From positions 1 to 64,000 of the forward strand of contig NZ_OAOF01000006.1 in the NCBI RefSeq assembly GCF_900205965.1: a DNA stretch of 64,000 bases, written 5' to 3'. The position numbers and the translations under genes were made by a program. This document shows positions 35,591 through 44,765 of this stretch, in pieces. Position 1 is the first letter of the stretch, and every line of letters starts with the position of its first letter. The notes below the pieces were generated by a model. The model saw only the letters and a list, made by a program, of their open reading frames with translations. It was not told the DNA's origin and did not search any database. The stretch comes from Lacrimispora amygdalina (lineage in GTDB: Bacteria; Bacillota; Clostridia; Lachnospirales; Lachnospiraceae).

Positions 35591-36628
35591 ATGGAACGAA
35601 CAGATATTAAGTCACTGAATCTGGAAGAGCTGACATCATTCCTGGTGTCAGCCGGTGAAAAACCGTTTCGTGCAAAACAGCTGTACGAGTGGATTCATCA
35701 GAAGCTGGCTGCTGGTTATGATGAAATGACCAATCTTCCAAAATCTTTGAAGGAAAAACTGATTGAGATAGCAGATTTTCCTTCACTCACTGCAGCAGAA
35801 GAAAAAATTTCACAGATAGACGGGACGAGAAAGTATTTATTTGCTCTTTCCGATGGCAATATAATTGAAAGTGTACTGATGAAATACAAGCACGGCAATT
35901 CCGTGTGCATCTCCTCTCAGGTCGGGTGCCGCATGGGCTGCCGCTTTTGCGCATCCACACTTGACGGTCTGGAGCGTAATTTAAGCCCTGCTGAGATGCT
36001 GGATCAGATTTACCGGATCCAGAAGCTTACTGGAGAACGGGTATCCAATGTAGTTGTCATGGGTTCAGGAGAACCGCTTGACAATTATGATAATCTGGTG
36101 AAGTTTATCCGCCTTCTCACTGATGAAAACGGCTTAAATATCAGTCAGAGGAACGTGACGGTTTCCACCTGCGGGATTGTTCCCGGTATCTTAAAGCTGG
36201 CGGAGGAAAAACTGCAGATTACTCTGGCACTTTCCCTTCATGCACCCAATGACGAGGTCCGGAAAAGCCTGATGCCTGTAGCAAACCGCTATCCACTGTC
36301 CGATGTTCTTTCTGCATGCCACACTTACTTTGAAAAAACCGGAAGAAGGATTACCTTTGAATACAGTCTTGTAAGCGGAGTAAATGACAATTTAAAAGAG
36401 GCAGCGGCACTGGCAGCACTTTTAAAGGCCCAGCATGGACATATTAATCTGATCCCCGTTAACCCCATTAAGGAGCGGGATTATGTACAGTCTGACCGGA
36501 AAGCTATTGAAGCGTTTAAAATTCTCCTTGAAAAAAACGGAATTAATGTTACTATAAGAAGAGAAATGGGCAGGGACATCAATGGTGCCTGCGGACAGCT
36601 GCGGAAAAGTTTTTTAAATCAGGAGTAA
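35591..36628 (+). CDS. rlmN: 23S rRNA (adenine-2503-C2)-methyltransferase RlmN
   Basis: This 345-residue radical-SAM enzyme methylates A2503 of 23S rRNA (and A37 of some tRNAs). The cluster-binding CxxxCxxC is CRMGCRFC (Cys113, 117, 120); methyl-carrier cysteines are expected near the C-terminus (DINGACGQL). GSGEPLDNYDN is the usual GEP motif. It starts one base after rsmB stops. The A2503 C8-methylating relative Cfr is shorter and differs in the C-terminal part; the family length here fits RlmN. Confidence 0.96.
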   Translation: MERTDIKSLNLEELTSFLVSAGEKPFRAKQLYEWIHQKLAAGYDEMTNLPKSLKEKLIEIADFPSLTAAEEKISQIDGTRKYLFALSDGNIIESVLMKYKHGNSVCISSQVGCRMGCRFCASTLDGLERNLSPAEMLDQIYRIQKLTGERVSNVVVMGSGEPLDNYDNLVKFIRLLTDENGLNISQRNVTVSTCGIVPGILKLAEEKLQITLALSLHAPNDEVRKSLMPVANRYPLSDVLSACHTYFEKTGRRITFEYSLVSGVNDNLKEAAALAALLKAQHGHINLIPVNPIKERDYVQSDRKAIEAFKILLEKNGINVTIRREMGRDINGACGQLRKSFLNQE

Positions 36629-36648
36629 AAGGAAGTGATAATATTACG

Positions 36649-37392
36649 ATGAAGGCTTGTGCTATGACGGATACCGGCAGAGTCCGTTCGGCAAATCAGG
36701 ATTATGTTTTTGCCTCAATTGAGCCTGTGGGTGTGCTGCCTGATCTGTTTCTTGTTGCAGATGGTATGGGAGGCCACCAGGCCGGAGATTATGCTTCCAG
36801 ATTCATTGCCGAGAATCTGGTGGCTCATTTTAAAACAACAAAGGATACCAGAATCGTTCCGGTTCTTCGGGACGGAATTGAAAAGGTGAACGAACTGCTG
36901 TATCAGGAATCCATGAAAAAACCGGAACTAAACGGAATGGGAACCACGCTTGTTACTGCTGTTATTGAAGATGCAGCCATGTATGTGGCAAATGTGGGAG
37001 ACAGCCGTCTTTACCTGATCCGGAACCAGCTGCAGCAGATTACCAAAGACCATTCTTATGTGGAGGAACTGGTTTCTCTGGGACAGATGGAACGGGGAAG
37101 CAGGGATTACAGAGAGAAAAAGAATATAATTACCAGAGCGGTCGGAACAGAAGATAAACTGGAGATTGATTTTTTTGAAGTTGCCCTGGAGCCGGGAGAT
37201 TATATACTTTTGTGTTCGGACGGACTTAGCAATATGTTAGAAGATGCTGAAATAGAAGAAATCATCTGCTCGGAACTGGAGCTGCCGGAAAAGGCAGAAA
37301 AATTAATTACAGTAGCCAATGATAATGGGGGGAAAGACAATATTGCTGTTGTTTTAATAGAACCTCAGCTTGGCAGGGAGGGAAGCTTATGA
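36649..37392 (+). CDS. Stp1/PrpC-type PP2C serine/threonine phosphatase
   Basis: This 247-residue metal-dependent phosphatase has ADGMGGHQAGDYAS (near residue 38), GTTLVTAVI, VGDSRLYLI, LCSDGLSNML and the C-terminal metal motif NGGKDNIAVVL. It reverses phosphorylation by the adjacent PASTA kinase, with which it overlaps by four bases (ATGA). The pair acts in cell-wall and growth control in Firmicutes. Confidence 0.95.
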   Translation: MKACAMTDTGRVRSANQDYVFASIEPVGVLPDLFLVADGMGGHQAGDYASRFIAENLVAHFKTTKDTRIVPVLRDGIEKVNELLYQESMKKPELNGMGTTLVTAVIEDAAMYVANVGDSRLYLIRNQLQQITKDHSYVEELVSLGQMERGSRDYREKKNIITRAVGTEDKLEIDFFEVALEPGDYILLCSDGLSNMLEDAEIEEIICSELELPEKAEKLITVANDNGGKDNIAVVLIEPQLGREGSL

Positions 37393-39545
37393 TTTTAAGA
37401 CCGGGGACATTTTTACAGGACAGATATGAAATACTGGAACAGATCGGTTCCGGTGGTATGTCAGATGTGTATAAGGCCCTGTGCCATAAATTAAACCGCC
37501 TGGTAGCCATTAAGGTTTTAAAGGAAGAATTTAGTTCAGACAGTAATTTTGTCAGCAAGTTTAAAATGGAGGCCCAGTCTGCAGCCAGACTTTCCCATCC
37601 CAACATTGTCAATATCTATGACGTTGTGGATGAGGGAGACCTTCATTTTATTGTAATGGAACTGATCGAAGGAATCACATTAAAGAATTATATTATGAAA
37701 AAAGGATGTCTTGATATCAAGGAAGCCATTGGTATTGCCATGCAGGTTGCCCAGGGAATTGCCGCTGCTCATGAGCAGGGTATTATTCACCGCGATATTA
37801 AGCCTCAGAATATTATCATTGCCAGAGACGGAAAAGTAAAAGTGGCAGATTTCGGAATTGCCAGAGCAGCATCCTCTCAGACGATGAGTGCCACTGCGGT
37901 GGGATCGGTTCACTACATATCGCCGGAACAGGCGCGCGGAGGTTACAGCGATGTGAGAAGTGATATCTATTCACTGGGTATCACGCTATATGAAATGGTT
38001 GCCGGCAGGGTACCGTTTCAGGGAGATAATACCGTGACGGTTGCGCTGGCTCATCTGGAGGCTGTGATTACACCTCCCAGCTATTTCAATGAGATGATTC
38101 CGGTTGCACTGGAGAATATTATATTAAAAAGTACCGAGAAAAAGCCGGAATACAGATATGGAAGTATGTATGAAGTGATTTCCGATCTGCGCAAAGCACT
38201 GGTCAATCCCAATGGGGATTTTGTGCAAAATCATCCCACCGTGGATGATTCCCAGACCGTAATAATTGGAAAACCCGAACTGGAACAGATCCGTTCCGGC
38301 CGTAAGCCCCAGCAGGAATCTCCAATGAAGCGTGCCTCATCAGGAGAGGAGTATGGACAGAACCATCAGCCGTCCACAAACTATGACGAACAATCCGGAC
38401 CTGGAAGAAAAAGAAGGAATCATACGGACGAGGACATCAATCCAAAGATTGAAAAGCTTCTGACTGCTGCCGGGGTTATTACCGCTGTTATTATCGTGGT
38501 GATACTTGCAGTTGTATTTTTTAAAATCAGTGGCTTATTCCGTTCTGGTTCCGGAAATGAAACGGTTTCTACGACTGCTGTTTCCACGGAAGAAACACTT
38601 AGTGACAAGAAGGTGAAAATGCCAGATGTTTCCGGACTGGATTCTGATACAGCAGAAAAGAAACTGAAGGATAACGGGGATCTGTATATGAAAGTCAGTG
38701 ATTATCAGTTTTCTGATACCATTGATAAGGGAGATGTGATTTCCCAGGATCCGGCTGCTGATAAGGTTGTGGATAAATACTCAGCGGTGTACGTTGTGAT
38801 CAGCAAAGGTCCGGAGCATGTGGCAATTGATCTGACCAAACTGGGTCTTGAAACCATGGATTCTGATTCGGCGAAGTCTTTACTGGAAAGCAAAGGACTG
38901 GTTGTGAACGAACAGCAAAAAAACAGCGACACGGTAACAGCCGGTAATGTGATAAGTTACAGTCCCAGTGAAGCAAAAGAAGGGGAAACGGTCACCCTGT
39001 TTACCAGCAGCGGTCCCACTCTCGTCAATCCGGTTGTTGTGCCCAACCTGGCAGGACAGACACAGGAGGTTGCGGCGGAAATGCTTGCAGACGTAGGCCT
39101 GGTACAGGGCACTGTCACAGAAGCTTCTTCTGAGACAGTTACGAGAGGCTGCATCATCAGCCAGTCCGCAGTACCGGGAAGCCAGGTGGAGTCCCAGACT
39201 GCAGTTGATTTTGTAGTCAGCACCGGAAACAGCCAGGAATCAAAATACAAGTATCTGGCATCCATTGATAAATCTTTTTCTCTGCAAAACATTATTGGTC
39301 CTGGATCCGGAAGCACCCAGCTGACTTTAAAAATCCAGCTGAGGCAGTCGGTAAACGGTCAGGATTCTGTAAAAGAGCTGATGGGACCGGTGACGTTAAA
39401 TGGAGATCAGCTGCTTCCGGTTTCATTTAGTAATATAGAGGGAGCTTACGGTGTGACAAGTGGATCGGTAGAAATTGTAAATGTGGATACAGGAGAGGTG
39501 GTACATTCATATGCAATTACCTTTGTTCCTGTTCCCCAATCCTAA
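37389..39545 (+). CDS. prkC: PASTA-domain serine/threonine kinase (PrkC/StkP type)
   Basis: The 718-residue protein begins with a Hanks kinase domain (GSGGMSDVYKA near residue 20, VAIKVLK, HRDIKPQN near 137, DFGIARA, VHYISPEQARGG). A juxtamembrane linker, one membrane helix (about residues 355-380) and three extracellular PASTA domains follow (about 403-470, 471-540 and 545-615), with a further C-terminal beta-rich domain of about 100 residues. The PASTA domains sense muropeptides or lipid II, and the cytosolic kinase phosphorylates division and wall proteins. Three PASTA repeats plus an extra tail is typical of clostridial members. Confidence 0.96.
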   Translation: MILRPGTFLQDRYEILEQIGSGGMSDVYKALCHKLNRLVAIKVLKEEFSSDSNFVSKFKMEAQSAARLSHPNIVNIYDVVDEGDLHFIVMELIEGITLKNYIMKKGCLDIKEAIGIAMQVAQGIAAAHEQGIIHRDIKPQNIIIARDGKVKVADFGIARAASSQTMSATAVGSVHYISPEQARGGYSDVRSDIYSLGITLYEMVAGRVPFQGDNTVTVALAHLEAVITPPSYFNEMIPVALENIILKSTEKKPEYRYGSMYEVISDLRKALVNPNGDFVQNHPTVDDSQTVIIGKPELEQIRSGRKPQQESPMKRASSGEEYGQNHQPSTNYDEQSGPGRKRRNHTDEDINPKIEKLLTAAGVITAVIIVVILAVVFFKISGLFRSGSGNETVSTTAVSTEETLSDKKVKMPDVSGLDSDTAEKKLKDNGDLYMKVSDYQFSDTIDKGDVISQDPAADKVVDKYSAVYVVISKGPEHVAIDLTKLGLETMDSDSAKSLLESKGLVVNEQQKNSDTVTAGNVISYSPSEAKEGETVTLFTSSGPTLVNPVVVPNLAGQTQEVAAEMLADVGLVQGTVTEASSETVTRGCIISQSAVPGSQVESQTAVDFVVSTGNSQESKYKYLASIDKSFSLQNIIGPGSGSTQLTLKIQLRQSVNGQDSVKELMGPVTLNGDQLLPVSFSNIEGAYGVTSGSVEIVNVDTGEVVHSYAITFVPVPQS

Positions 39546-39555
39546 GGAAGCTTAT

Positions 39556-40434
39556 ATGACAGGAAAAATATTAAAAGGTATTGCTGGATTTTATTATGTC
39601 CACAGCAAGGATGGAACTCTTTACGAATGTAAGGCGAAGGGCATATTCCGAAACAGAAATGTAAAACCTCTTGTAGGAGACGATGTGGAAATTTCCGTTC
39701 TGGATGAAACAGAACGGAAAGGAAACATCGAAGAGATCCTGCCCAGGAAAAATGCATTGGTGCGCCCTGCTGCAGCCAATGTAGATCAGGCACTTGTTGT
39801 GTTTTCCATTACTCACCCGGAGCCTAATTTAAATCTTCTGGATCGTTTTCTGGTAATGATGGAATCACAGAATGTACCCGTTCATATCTGTTTTAACAAA
39901 ATAGATCTTACGAAAAACGAGGAGATGGAAAACCTGCGGCGGATGTATGAAGCGGCTGGTTACCCCGTTTATTTTACCAGTATTTATGAAAGAAAGGGAA
40001 TTGGCGGTATAAAAGAGATTCTGGATGGTAAAACCACTGTTCTGGCAGGACCGTCCGGTGTGGGAAAGTCATCTCTGACTAACCTGCTTTATCCGGAGGC
40101 AGAGATGGAGACCGGACGGATCAGCGAAAAAATCCAAAGAGGAAAACATACCACCAGACACTCAGAGTTATTTGGAATTGGAAATCAGACATATATGATG
40201 GATACGCCCGGCTTCAGTTCGATGTATTTAGAAGATATGGAGTGCGGGCAGTTAAAAGACTATTTTCCTGAATTTGATCCATTTGAGGCAGACTGCCGCT
40301 TTCTGGGCTGTGTGCATATTGGAGAAAAGGTCTGCGGAATTAAGAATGCCGTTGCTGAAGGAAAAATCAGTCAGAGCCGTTATGACAATTACCGGCTTTT
40401 ATACGAGGAACTGAAAGAAAAAAGGAGATACTAA
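39556..40434 (+). CDS. rsgA: Small ribosomal subunit maturation GTPase RsgA
   Basis: This 292-residue circularly permuted GTPase has an OB domain (residues about 1-70), the G4 motif FNKIDL before the G1 motif GPSGVGKSSLTN (near residue 170), G3 DTPGF, and a C-terminal zinc knuckle (CRFLGCVHIGEKVCGIKNAV). It checks late 30S assembly. The frame is open from 39481, inside prkC, but AAGGAAG 5-11 bases before ATG 39556 decides the start. The prkC-rsgA-rpe-thiN order is standard in Firmicutes. Confidence 0.96.
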   Translation: MTGKILKGIAGFYYVHSKDGTLYECKAKGIFRNRNVKPLVGDDVEISVLDETERKGNIEEILPRKNALVRPAAANVDQALVVFSITHPEPNLNLLDRFLVMMESQNVPVHICFNKIDLTKNEEMENLRRMYEAAGYPVYFTSIYERKGIGGIKEILDGKTTVLAGPSGVGKSSLTNLLYPEAEMETGRISEKIQRGKHTTRHSELFGIGNQTYMMDTPGFSSMYLEDMECGQLKDYFPEFDPFEADCRFLGCVHIGEKVCGIKNAVAEGKISQSRYDNYRLLYEELKEKRRY

Positions 40435-40435
40435 C

Positions 40436-41098
40436 ATGCTGAAACTTGCCCCCTCAATCTTAGCGGCAGACTTTAAAAATCTTGGACAACAGGTAACGGA
40501 TACAGCCAATGCAGGAGCACATTATATTCATCTGGATGTGATGGATGGAGCTTTTGTGCCCAGCATATCGTTTGGCATGCCGGTGATTGGCAGCTTAAGA
40601 AGCTGTACAGACCGGATTTTTGATGTTCATATGATGGTGGAGGAGCCGGGACGTTATATATCAGATATCAAAGCAGCGGGTGCGGATTTAATCTGCGTTC
40701 ATGCGGAGGCATGCAGGCATTTAGACAGGACGGTAAACCAGATAAAAGAAGCCGGACTGAAAGCAGCGGTCGCATTAAATCCCGCCACACCATTATCAGT
40801 TCTGGACTGCATATTGCCGGAGCTTGATATGGTACTGATTATGACGGTGAATCCGGGATTCGGCGGACAGAAATTTATTCCCTACACACTGGAAAAGGTA
40901 CGCCGGCTGCGAGCCATGATAAAGAACCAGGGGCTGGATATAGACATTGAAGTTGACGGCGGTGTCACCTGTGATAATGTCAGGGAGCTGATTGAGGCCG
41001 GCGCCAATGTTTTTGTGGCAGGATCTGCTGTGTTCAAGGGTGATGCGGCAGCTAACACCAGAAAATTTATAGATATTTTTGAGGAATATGAAAGTTGA
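40436..41098 (+). CDS. rpe: Ribulose-phosphate 3-epimerase
   Basis: This 220-residue TIM-barrel enzyme interconverts ribulose-5-P and xylulose-5-P. Motifs are LAPSILAADF at the N-terminus, HLDVMDGAFVPSISFG (near residue 33), VNPGFGGQKFIP (near 140) and EVDGGVTCDN (near 175), with the metal-binding His and Asp residues in place. AAAGGAG precedes the ATG one base after rsgA. Its end overlaps thiN by four bases. Confidence 0.97.
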   Translation: MLKLAPSILAADFKNLGQQVTDTANAGAHYIHLDVMDGAFVPSISFGMPVIGSLRSCTDRIFDVHMMVEEPGRYISDIKAAGADLICVHAEACRHLDRTVNQIKEAGLKAAVALNPATPLSVLDCILPELDMVLIMTVNPGFGGQKFIPYTLEKVRRLRAMIKNQGLDIDIEVDGGVTCDNVRELIEAGANVFVAGSAVFKGDAAANTRKFIDIFEEYES

Positions 41099-41754
41099 AA
41101 GAACGAGCGGGGTTAATTGTAACGGGAGGAATTATTGATTTTGAGTTTGCCAGAGATTATCTGGCAAATCATAGCTTTGATAAGATCATTGCGGTAGACG
41201 GAGGACTTACGGCCCTGACCGGACTGAATTTGAAACCGGATGCGGTTGTAGGTGATTTCGACACGGTGGATGAAGCGGTTCTTTCGGAATACCGGAATTC
41301 TTCCGATCAGATTACATGGGACATACACAAGCCGGAAAAAGACGAGACAGACACAGAACTTGCTATTAATACAGCCATAAATTTAGGATGCGGTCAGCTT
41401 GTTCTTCTGGGAGCAGCCGGAGGGAGACTGGATCACTTTATGGGGAATCTTCATCTGCTTTACTATTGTCTGAAACAGGGGGTGTATGCTTCCATAGTAG
41501 ATCCCAAAAACCGAATTACCATTTTGGAGAAAGGCAGGATCTTTGAAGCTGAAAAAACATGGGGAAAATATATCTCATTTCTTCCGCTGAGTATGGAAGT
41601 AAAGGGAATTACCCTTTCCGGCTTTAAATATCCGCTTTATAAAAAAGACATCTCAATAGGAACAAGTTTATGCATCAGCAATGAACTGACCGGTGCGTCG
41701 GGGTCTATTGAATTTGATTCAGGAGTACTGATTTGTGTCGAATCCCATGATTGA
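41095..41754 (+). CDS. thiN: Thiamine diphosphokinase
   Basis: This 219-residue kinase makes thiamine diphosphate from thiamine. It shows IAVDGGLTAL (near residue 32), VVGDFDTVD (near 50), the acidic KDETDTELAI segment (near 82) and GGRLDHFMGNLHLL (near 105). The start is TTG 41095, overlapping the rpe stop, with GAGGAATATGAAAG as a modest ribosome site. It ends the long run that begins with priA and def. Confidence 0.94.
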   Translation: MKERAGLIVTGGIIDFEFARDYLANHSFDKIIAVDGGLTALTGLNLKPDAVVGDFDTVDEAVLSEYRNSSDQITWDIHKPEKDETDTELAINTAINLGCGQLVLLGAAGGRLDHFMGNLHLLYYCLKQGVYASIVDPKNRITILEKGRIFEAEKTWGKYISFLPLSMEVKGITLSGFKYPLYKKDISIGTSLCISNELTGASGSIEFDSGVLICVESHD

Positions 41755-41849
41755 ACTGGTATGGCTTAATAACTGGAAACTGGATATTTATATCACTCCA
41801 CTTGCGTGCTAAGATTAAGAACAACAAAAGCGCCAGGGAGGAATCATCA

Positions 41850-42437
41850 ATGAATGGAATAAATCAGAGAATTAATAAAGTTTCGCTGACTGGATTATTT
41901 GCAGCCATGTCCTACGTGGTTTTCACATTTCTTCAGTTTAAAATCACGCTTCCGGGAGGGGATGCCACATCGATTCATTTAGGCAATGCGGTCTGCGTTC
42001 TGGGAGCACTGCTTCTGGGTGGATTATATGGGGGTCTTGGCGGCGCCATCGGAATGACTATCGGTGACCTGTTAGATCCGGTCTATATTATATATGCTCC
42101 GAAAACATTTGTTTTAAAATTATGCATCGGTCTGATCACAGGGCTGGTTGCACATCGGCTTGGAAAGATTAATGAATCCTATGATAACAGACATATTCTT
42201 AAATGGACTATACTTGCAGCATTTTCAGGGCTTTTATTTAATGTAATTTTTGATCCCATGGCAGGATATTTTTACAAGCTTCTCATACTTGGAAAACCGG
42301 CGGCAGAGCTGGCACTGGCTTGGAACGCTGCCTCCACTTCCATTAATGCGGTAACTTCCGGGATCGTATCTGTACTTATATATATGCCCCTTCGGAATGC
42401 TTTGGTGCGGTCAGGATTATTTATCCGGATATGTTAG
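41850..42437 (+). CDS. ECF transporter S component (vitamin-type, possibly pyridoxine)
   Basis: This 195-residue protein has about five or six membrane helices and the short N-terminal signature before helix 1 (INQRINKVSLTGLFAAMSYVVF). The conserved block IHLGNAVCVLGALLLGGLYGGLGGA and GMTIGDLLDP follow. S components bind a vitamin or metal and work with a shared energising module, which is not encoded here. The adjacent pyridoxal/pyridoxamine-type kinase suggests vitamin B6 uptake, while upstream thiN would hint at thiamine, so the substrate is unresolved. ATG 41850 is chosen for AGGGAGG just upstream. Confidence 0.88.
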   Translation: MNGINQRINKVSLTGLFAAMSYVVFTFLQFKITLPGGDATSIHLGNAVCVLGALLLGGLYGGLGGAIGMTIGDLLDPVYIIYAPKTFVLKLCIGLITGLVAHRLGKINESYDNRHILKWTILAAFSGLLFNVIFDPMAGYFYKLLILGKPAAELALAWNAASTSINAVTSGIVSVLIYMPLRNALVRSGLFIRIC

Positions 42438-42446
42438 GAGTTTGTT

Positions 42447-43286
42447 ATGACAAAAGAATATAAGCAGAAAAAAATTGCTGCGATTCATGACCTTTCAGGA
42501 TATGGCCGCTGTTCGCTAACAGTGGCCATTCCTGTTATATCCGCCTTAAAGGTGCAGTGCTGCCCAGTTCCGACCTCGATCTTGTCTAATCACACCGGAT
42601 TTTCCACCTGCTTCTTTGATGACTATACCGATAAGATGCCTCTGTATCTGGAACAGTGGAAGAAACTGAATCTGGACTTTGACGGTATATTTACCGGATT
42701 TTTGGGCTCAGCGGACCAGATTGAAATTGTTTCGGATATGATACGGGATTTTAAAACAGCAAATACCCTGGTTATTATAGATCCCATTATGGGTGATGAC
42801 GGGAATACCTATCAGACCTATACAAAAGAGATGTGCAGCCGTATGAAGACACTGGTGGAATCCGGAGATATTGTGACTCCCAACTTAACTGAGGCATGCA
42901 TTCTGACAGGAAGGCAGTACCGTCAGGAGAACTGGACCAGAAAAGAGCTGACTGATATGGCAGAAGATATCATAAGCATGGGACCTCACAGCGCAGTGAT
43001 TACAGGAGTGAGGGAAGGTGCATTTATAACCAATGTGGTTGCCAGGAAGTCTTCGAAAGTTCAGTTTGTCAGGACATTAAAAGCGGGAAGAAACCGCCCG
43101 GGGACAGGAGATGTGTTTTCCAGTATCATAGCTGCCCAGGCAGTCAAGGGAGTACCTTTGCAAAAAAGTGTAAAAACAGCAACAGATTTTGTAAAGCAGA
43201 GTATTCTGGTTTCGGATCAGCTTAATGTGCCAACTGAGAATGGAGTTTGTTTTGAAGAGATCCTGTCTCTGCTTATTCGTCAGTAA
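42447..43286 (+). CDS. Pyridoxamine/pyridoxal kinase (PfkB/ThiD fold)
   Basis: This 279-residue kinase of the pyridoxal kinase family has AAIHDLSGYGRCSLTVAIPVISALKVQC at the N-terminus, IDPIMGDDGNTYQTYT (near residue 112), TPNLTEACILTG (near 150) and the catalytic GTGDVFSSIIAAQ (near 220) with its Asp base. It phosphorylates vitamin B6 vitamers for salvage. It starts nine bases after the ECF S component, implying uptake-and-trap coupling. A terminator follows. Confidence 0.9.
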   Translation: MTKEYKQKKIAAIHDLSGYGRCSLTVAIPVISALKVQCCPVPTSILSNHTGFSTCFFDDYTDKMPLYLEQWKKLNLDFDGIFTGFLGSADQIEIVSDMIRDFKTANTLVIIDPIMGDDGNTYQTYTKEMCSRMKTLVESGDIVTPNLTEACILTGRQYRQENWTRKELTDMAEDIISMGPHSAVITGVREGAFITNVVARKSSKVQFVRTLKAGRNRPGTGDVFSSIIAAQAVKGVPLQKSVKTATDFVKQSILVSDQLNVPTENGVCFEEILSLLIRQ

Positions 43287-43314
43287 AAGAGGAAGCGAGA
43301 TGGGGAATTTTAGG

Positions 43315-43342
43315 AAAAGGGCTTTTCTTTGCCCTTTTTTTG
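43315..43342 (+). terminator. Terminator after the pyridoxal-type kinase
   Basis: AAAAGGGC (43315-43322) pairs with GCCCTTTT (43331-43338), running into seven T. Confidence 0.85.
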
Positions 43343-43345
43343 TAG

Positions 43346-43351
43346 TATAAT
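43346..43351 (+). promoter_or_regulatory. -10 box of the serS promoter
   Basis: A consensus TATAAT lies directly after the previous terminator. The -35 at the right distance falls in the terminator T/C run and is weak. The resulting leader of about 60 bases is too short for the T-box that many Firmicute serS genes carry. Confidence 0.45.
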
Positions 43352-43416
43352 CAACGGCAGATTATTATGCGGATACCGTTCGCAGAAAATATTGAGGAAA
43401 AACCAGGAGGAATACC

Positions 43417-44706
43417 ATGTTAGATTTAAAGTTTGTAAGAGAAAATCCTGAAATAGTGAAACAGAATATAAAAAACAAATTTCAGGACAGCAAGCTTGCT
43501 CTGGTCGATGAGGTCATTGAGCTGGACGAGCAAAACCGCGCGGCAAAGCAGGAAGGAGATGCTTTAAGAGCGGAACGCAACAAACTTTCCAAACAGATTG
43601 GTGCCTTGATGGGACAGGGGAAAAAAGAAGAAGCAGAAGAGATGAAGCGGTTGGTAACCGATGCTTCCGACCATCTGGCTGAACTGGAAAAAACGGAAGG
43701 TGAACTGGAAGAAAAAATCAAGAAAATCATGATGACCATTCCGAACATCATAGACCCCAGTGTACCCATCGGCAAGGATGACAGTGAGAATGTAGAAGTA
43801 GAGCGTTATGGTGAACCGGTAGTGCCGGACTTTGATATTCCATATCACACAGAGATAATGGAAAGTTTTGACGGAATCGACCTTGACAGTGCAAGAAAGG
43901 TTGCTGGCAATGGTTTCTATTATCTTATGGGAGACATTGCAAGACTTCATTCATCTGTTATTTCCTATGCAAGAGATTTTATGATCGGACGTGGATTCAC
44001 TTACTGTATACCTCCTTTTATGATCCGCAGCGAAGTGGTAACAGGAGTTATGAGCTTTGCAGAAATGGATGCGATGATGTATAAGATCGAGGGAGAGGAT
44101 CTGTATTTAATCGGTACCAGTGAACATTCTATGATCGGTAAATTTATTGATACCATCCTCCCTGAGGCTAAGCTTCCGCAGACACTCACCAGCTACTCTC
44201 CCTGTTTCAGAAAAGAAAAAGGAGCGCACGGTCTGGAAGAACGTGGCGTGTACCGGATTCATCAGTTTGAAAAGCAGGAGATGATCGTAGTCTGCAAACC
44301 GGAAGAGAGCATGGACTGGTACGAAAAGCTGTGGCAGAATACCGTTGATTTATTCCGGACTCTGGACGTTCCGGTCAGAACATTAGAATGCTGCTCCGGT
44401 GACCTGGCGGACTTAAAAGTTAAATCTGTAGATGTGGAGGCATGGTCTCCCAGACAGAAAAAATATTTTGAAGTGGGCAGCTGTTCCAATTTAGGAGATG
44501 CCCAGGCAAGAAGACTGAAGATCAGGGTATCAGGCGAGGACGGCAAAAAATATTTTGCCCATACACTGAATAATACGGTGGTAGCACCGCCAAGAATGCT
44601 CATTGCTTTCCTGGAGAATAATTTACAGGCAGACGGAACAGTGAAGATTCCGGAAGCACTGCAGCCATATATGGGCGGTATGAAGGCACTTGTACCAAAG
44701 AAGTAA
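43417..44706 (+). CDS. serS: Serine--tRNA ligase
   Basis: This 429-residue class II synthetase charges tRNA-Ser. The N-terminal long antiparallel coiled coil (about residues 30-105, rich in Glu/Lys/Ala) binds the tRNA long arm. The catalytic core has motif 2 (CFRKEKGAHGLEERGVYRIHQFEKQE) and motif 3 (NNTVVAPPRMLIAFLEN). Length and motifs are standard. AGGAGG precedes the ATG, and a terminator follows. Confidence 0.98.
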   Translation: MLDLKFVRENPEIVKQNIKNKFQDSKLALVDEVIELDEQNRAAKQEGDALRAERNKLSKQIGALMGQGKKEEAEEMKRLVTDASDHLAELEKTEGELEEKIKKIMMTIPNIIDPSVPIGKDDSENVEVERYGEPVVPDFDIPYHTEIMESFDGIDLDSARKVAGNGFYYLMGDIARLHSSVISYARDFMIGRGFTYCIPPFMIRSEVVTGVMSFAEMDAMMYKIEGEDLYLIGTSEHSMIGKFIDTILPEAKLPQTLTSYSPCFRKEKGAHGLEERGVYRIHQFEKQEMIVVCKPEESMDWYEKLWQNTVDLFRTLDVPVRTLECCSGDLADLKVKSVDVEAWSPRQKKYFEVGSCSNLGDAQARRLKIRVSGEDGKKYFAHTLNNTVVAPPRMLIAFLENNLQADGTVKIPEALQPYMGGMKALVPKK

Positions 44707-44712
44707 ATAATA

Positions 44713-44747
44713 AAAAGTCCGGCTTTTTACAGGTCGGACTCTTTTTG
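44713..44747 (+). terminator. Terminator after serS
   Basis: AGTCCG near 44716 pairs with CGGACT (44735-44740) across a T-rich loop, followed by CTTTTTG. Confidence 0.7.
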
Positions 44748-44765
44748 AAAAGGAGAGAACCTATT

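Noticed and set aside
41755-41849. Vitamin riboswitch (TPP or THF) before the ECF S component
   Set aside because: The 95-base stretch lacks the conserved TPP or THF core sequences that I can recognise and shows no expression platform.
43352-43416. T-box leader upstream of serS
   Set aside because: Only about 60 bases separate the likely start of transcription from the ATG, far less than a T-box needs, and no T-box core sequence or antiterminator is visible.
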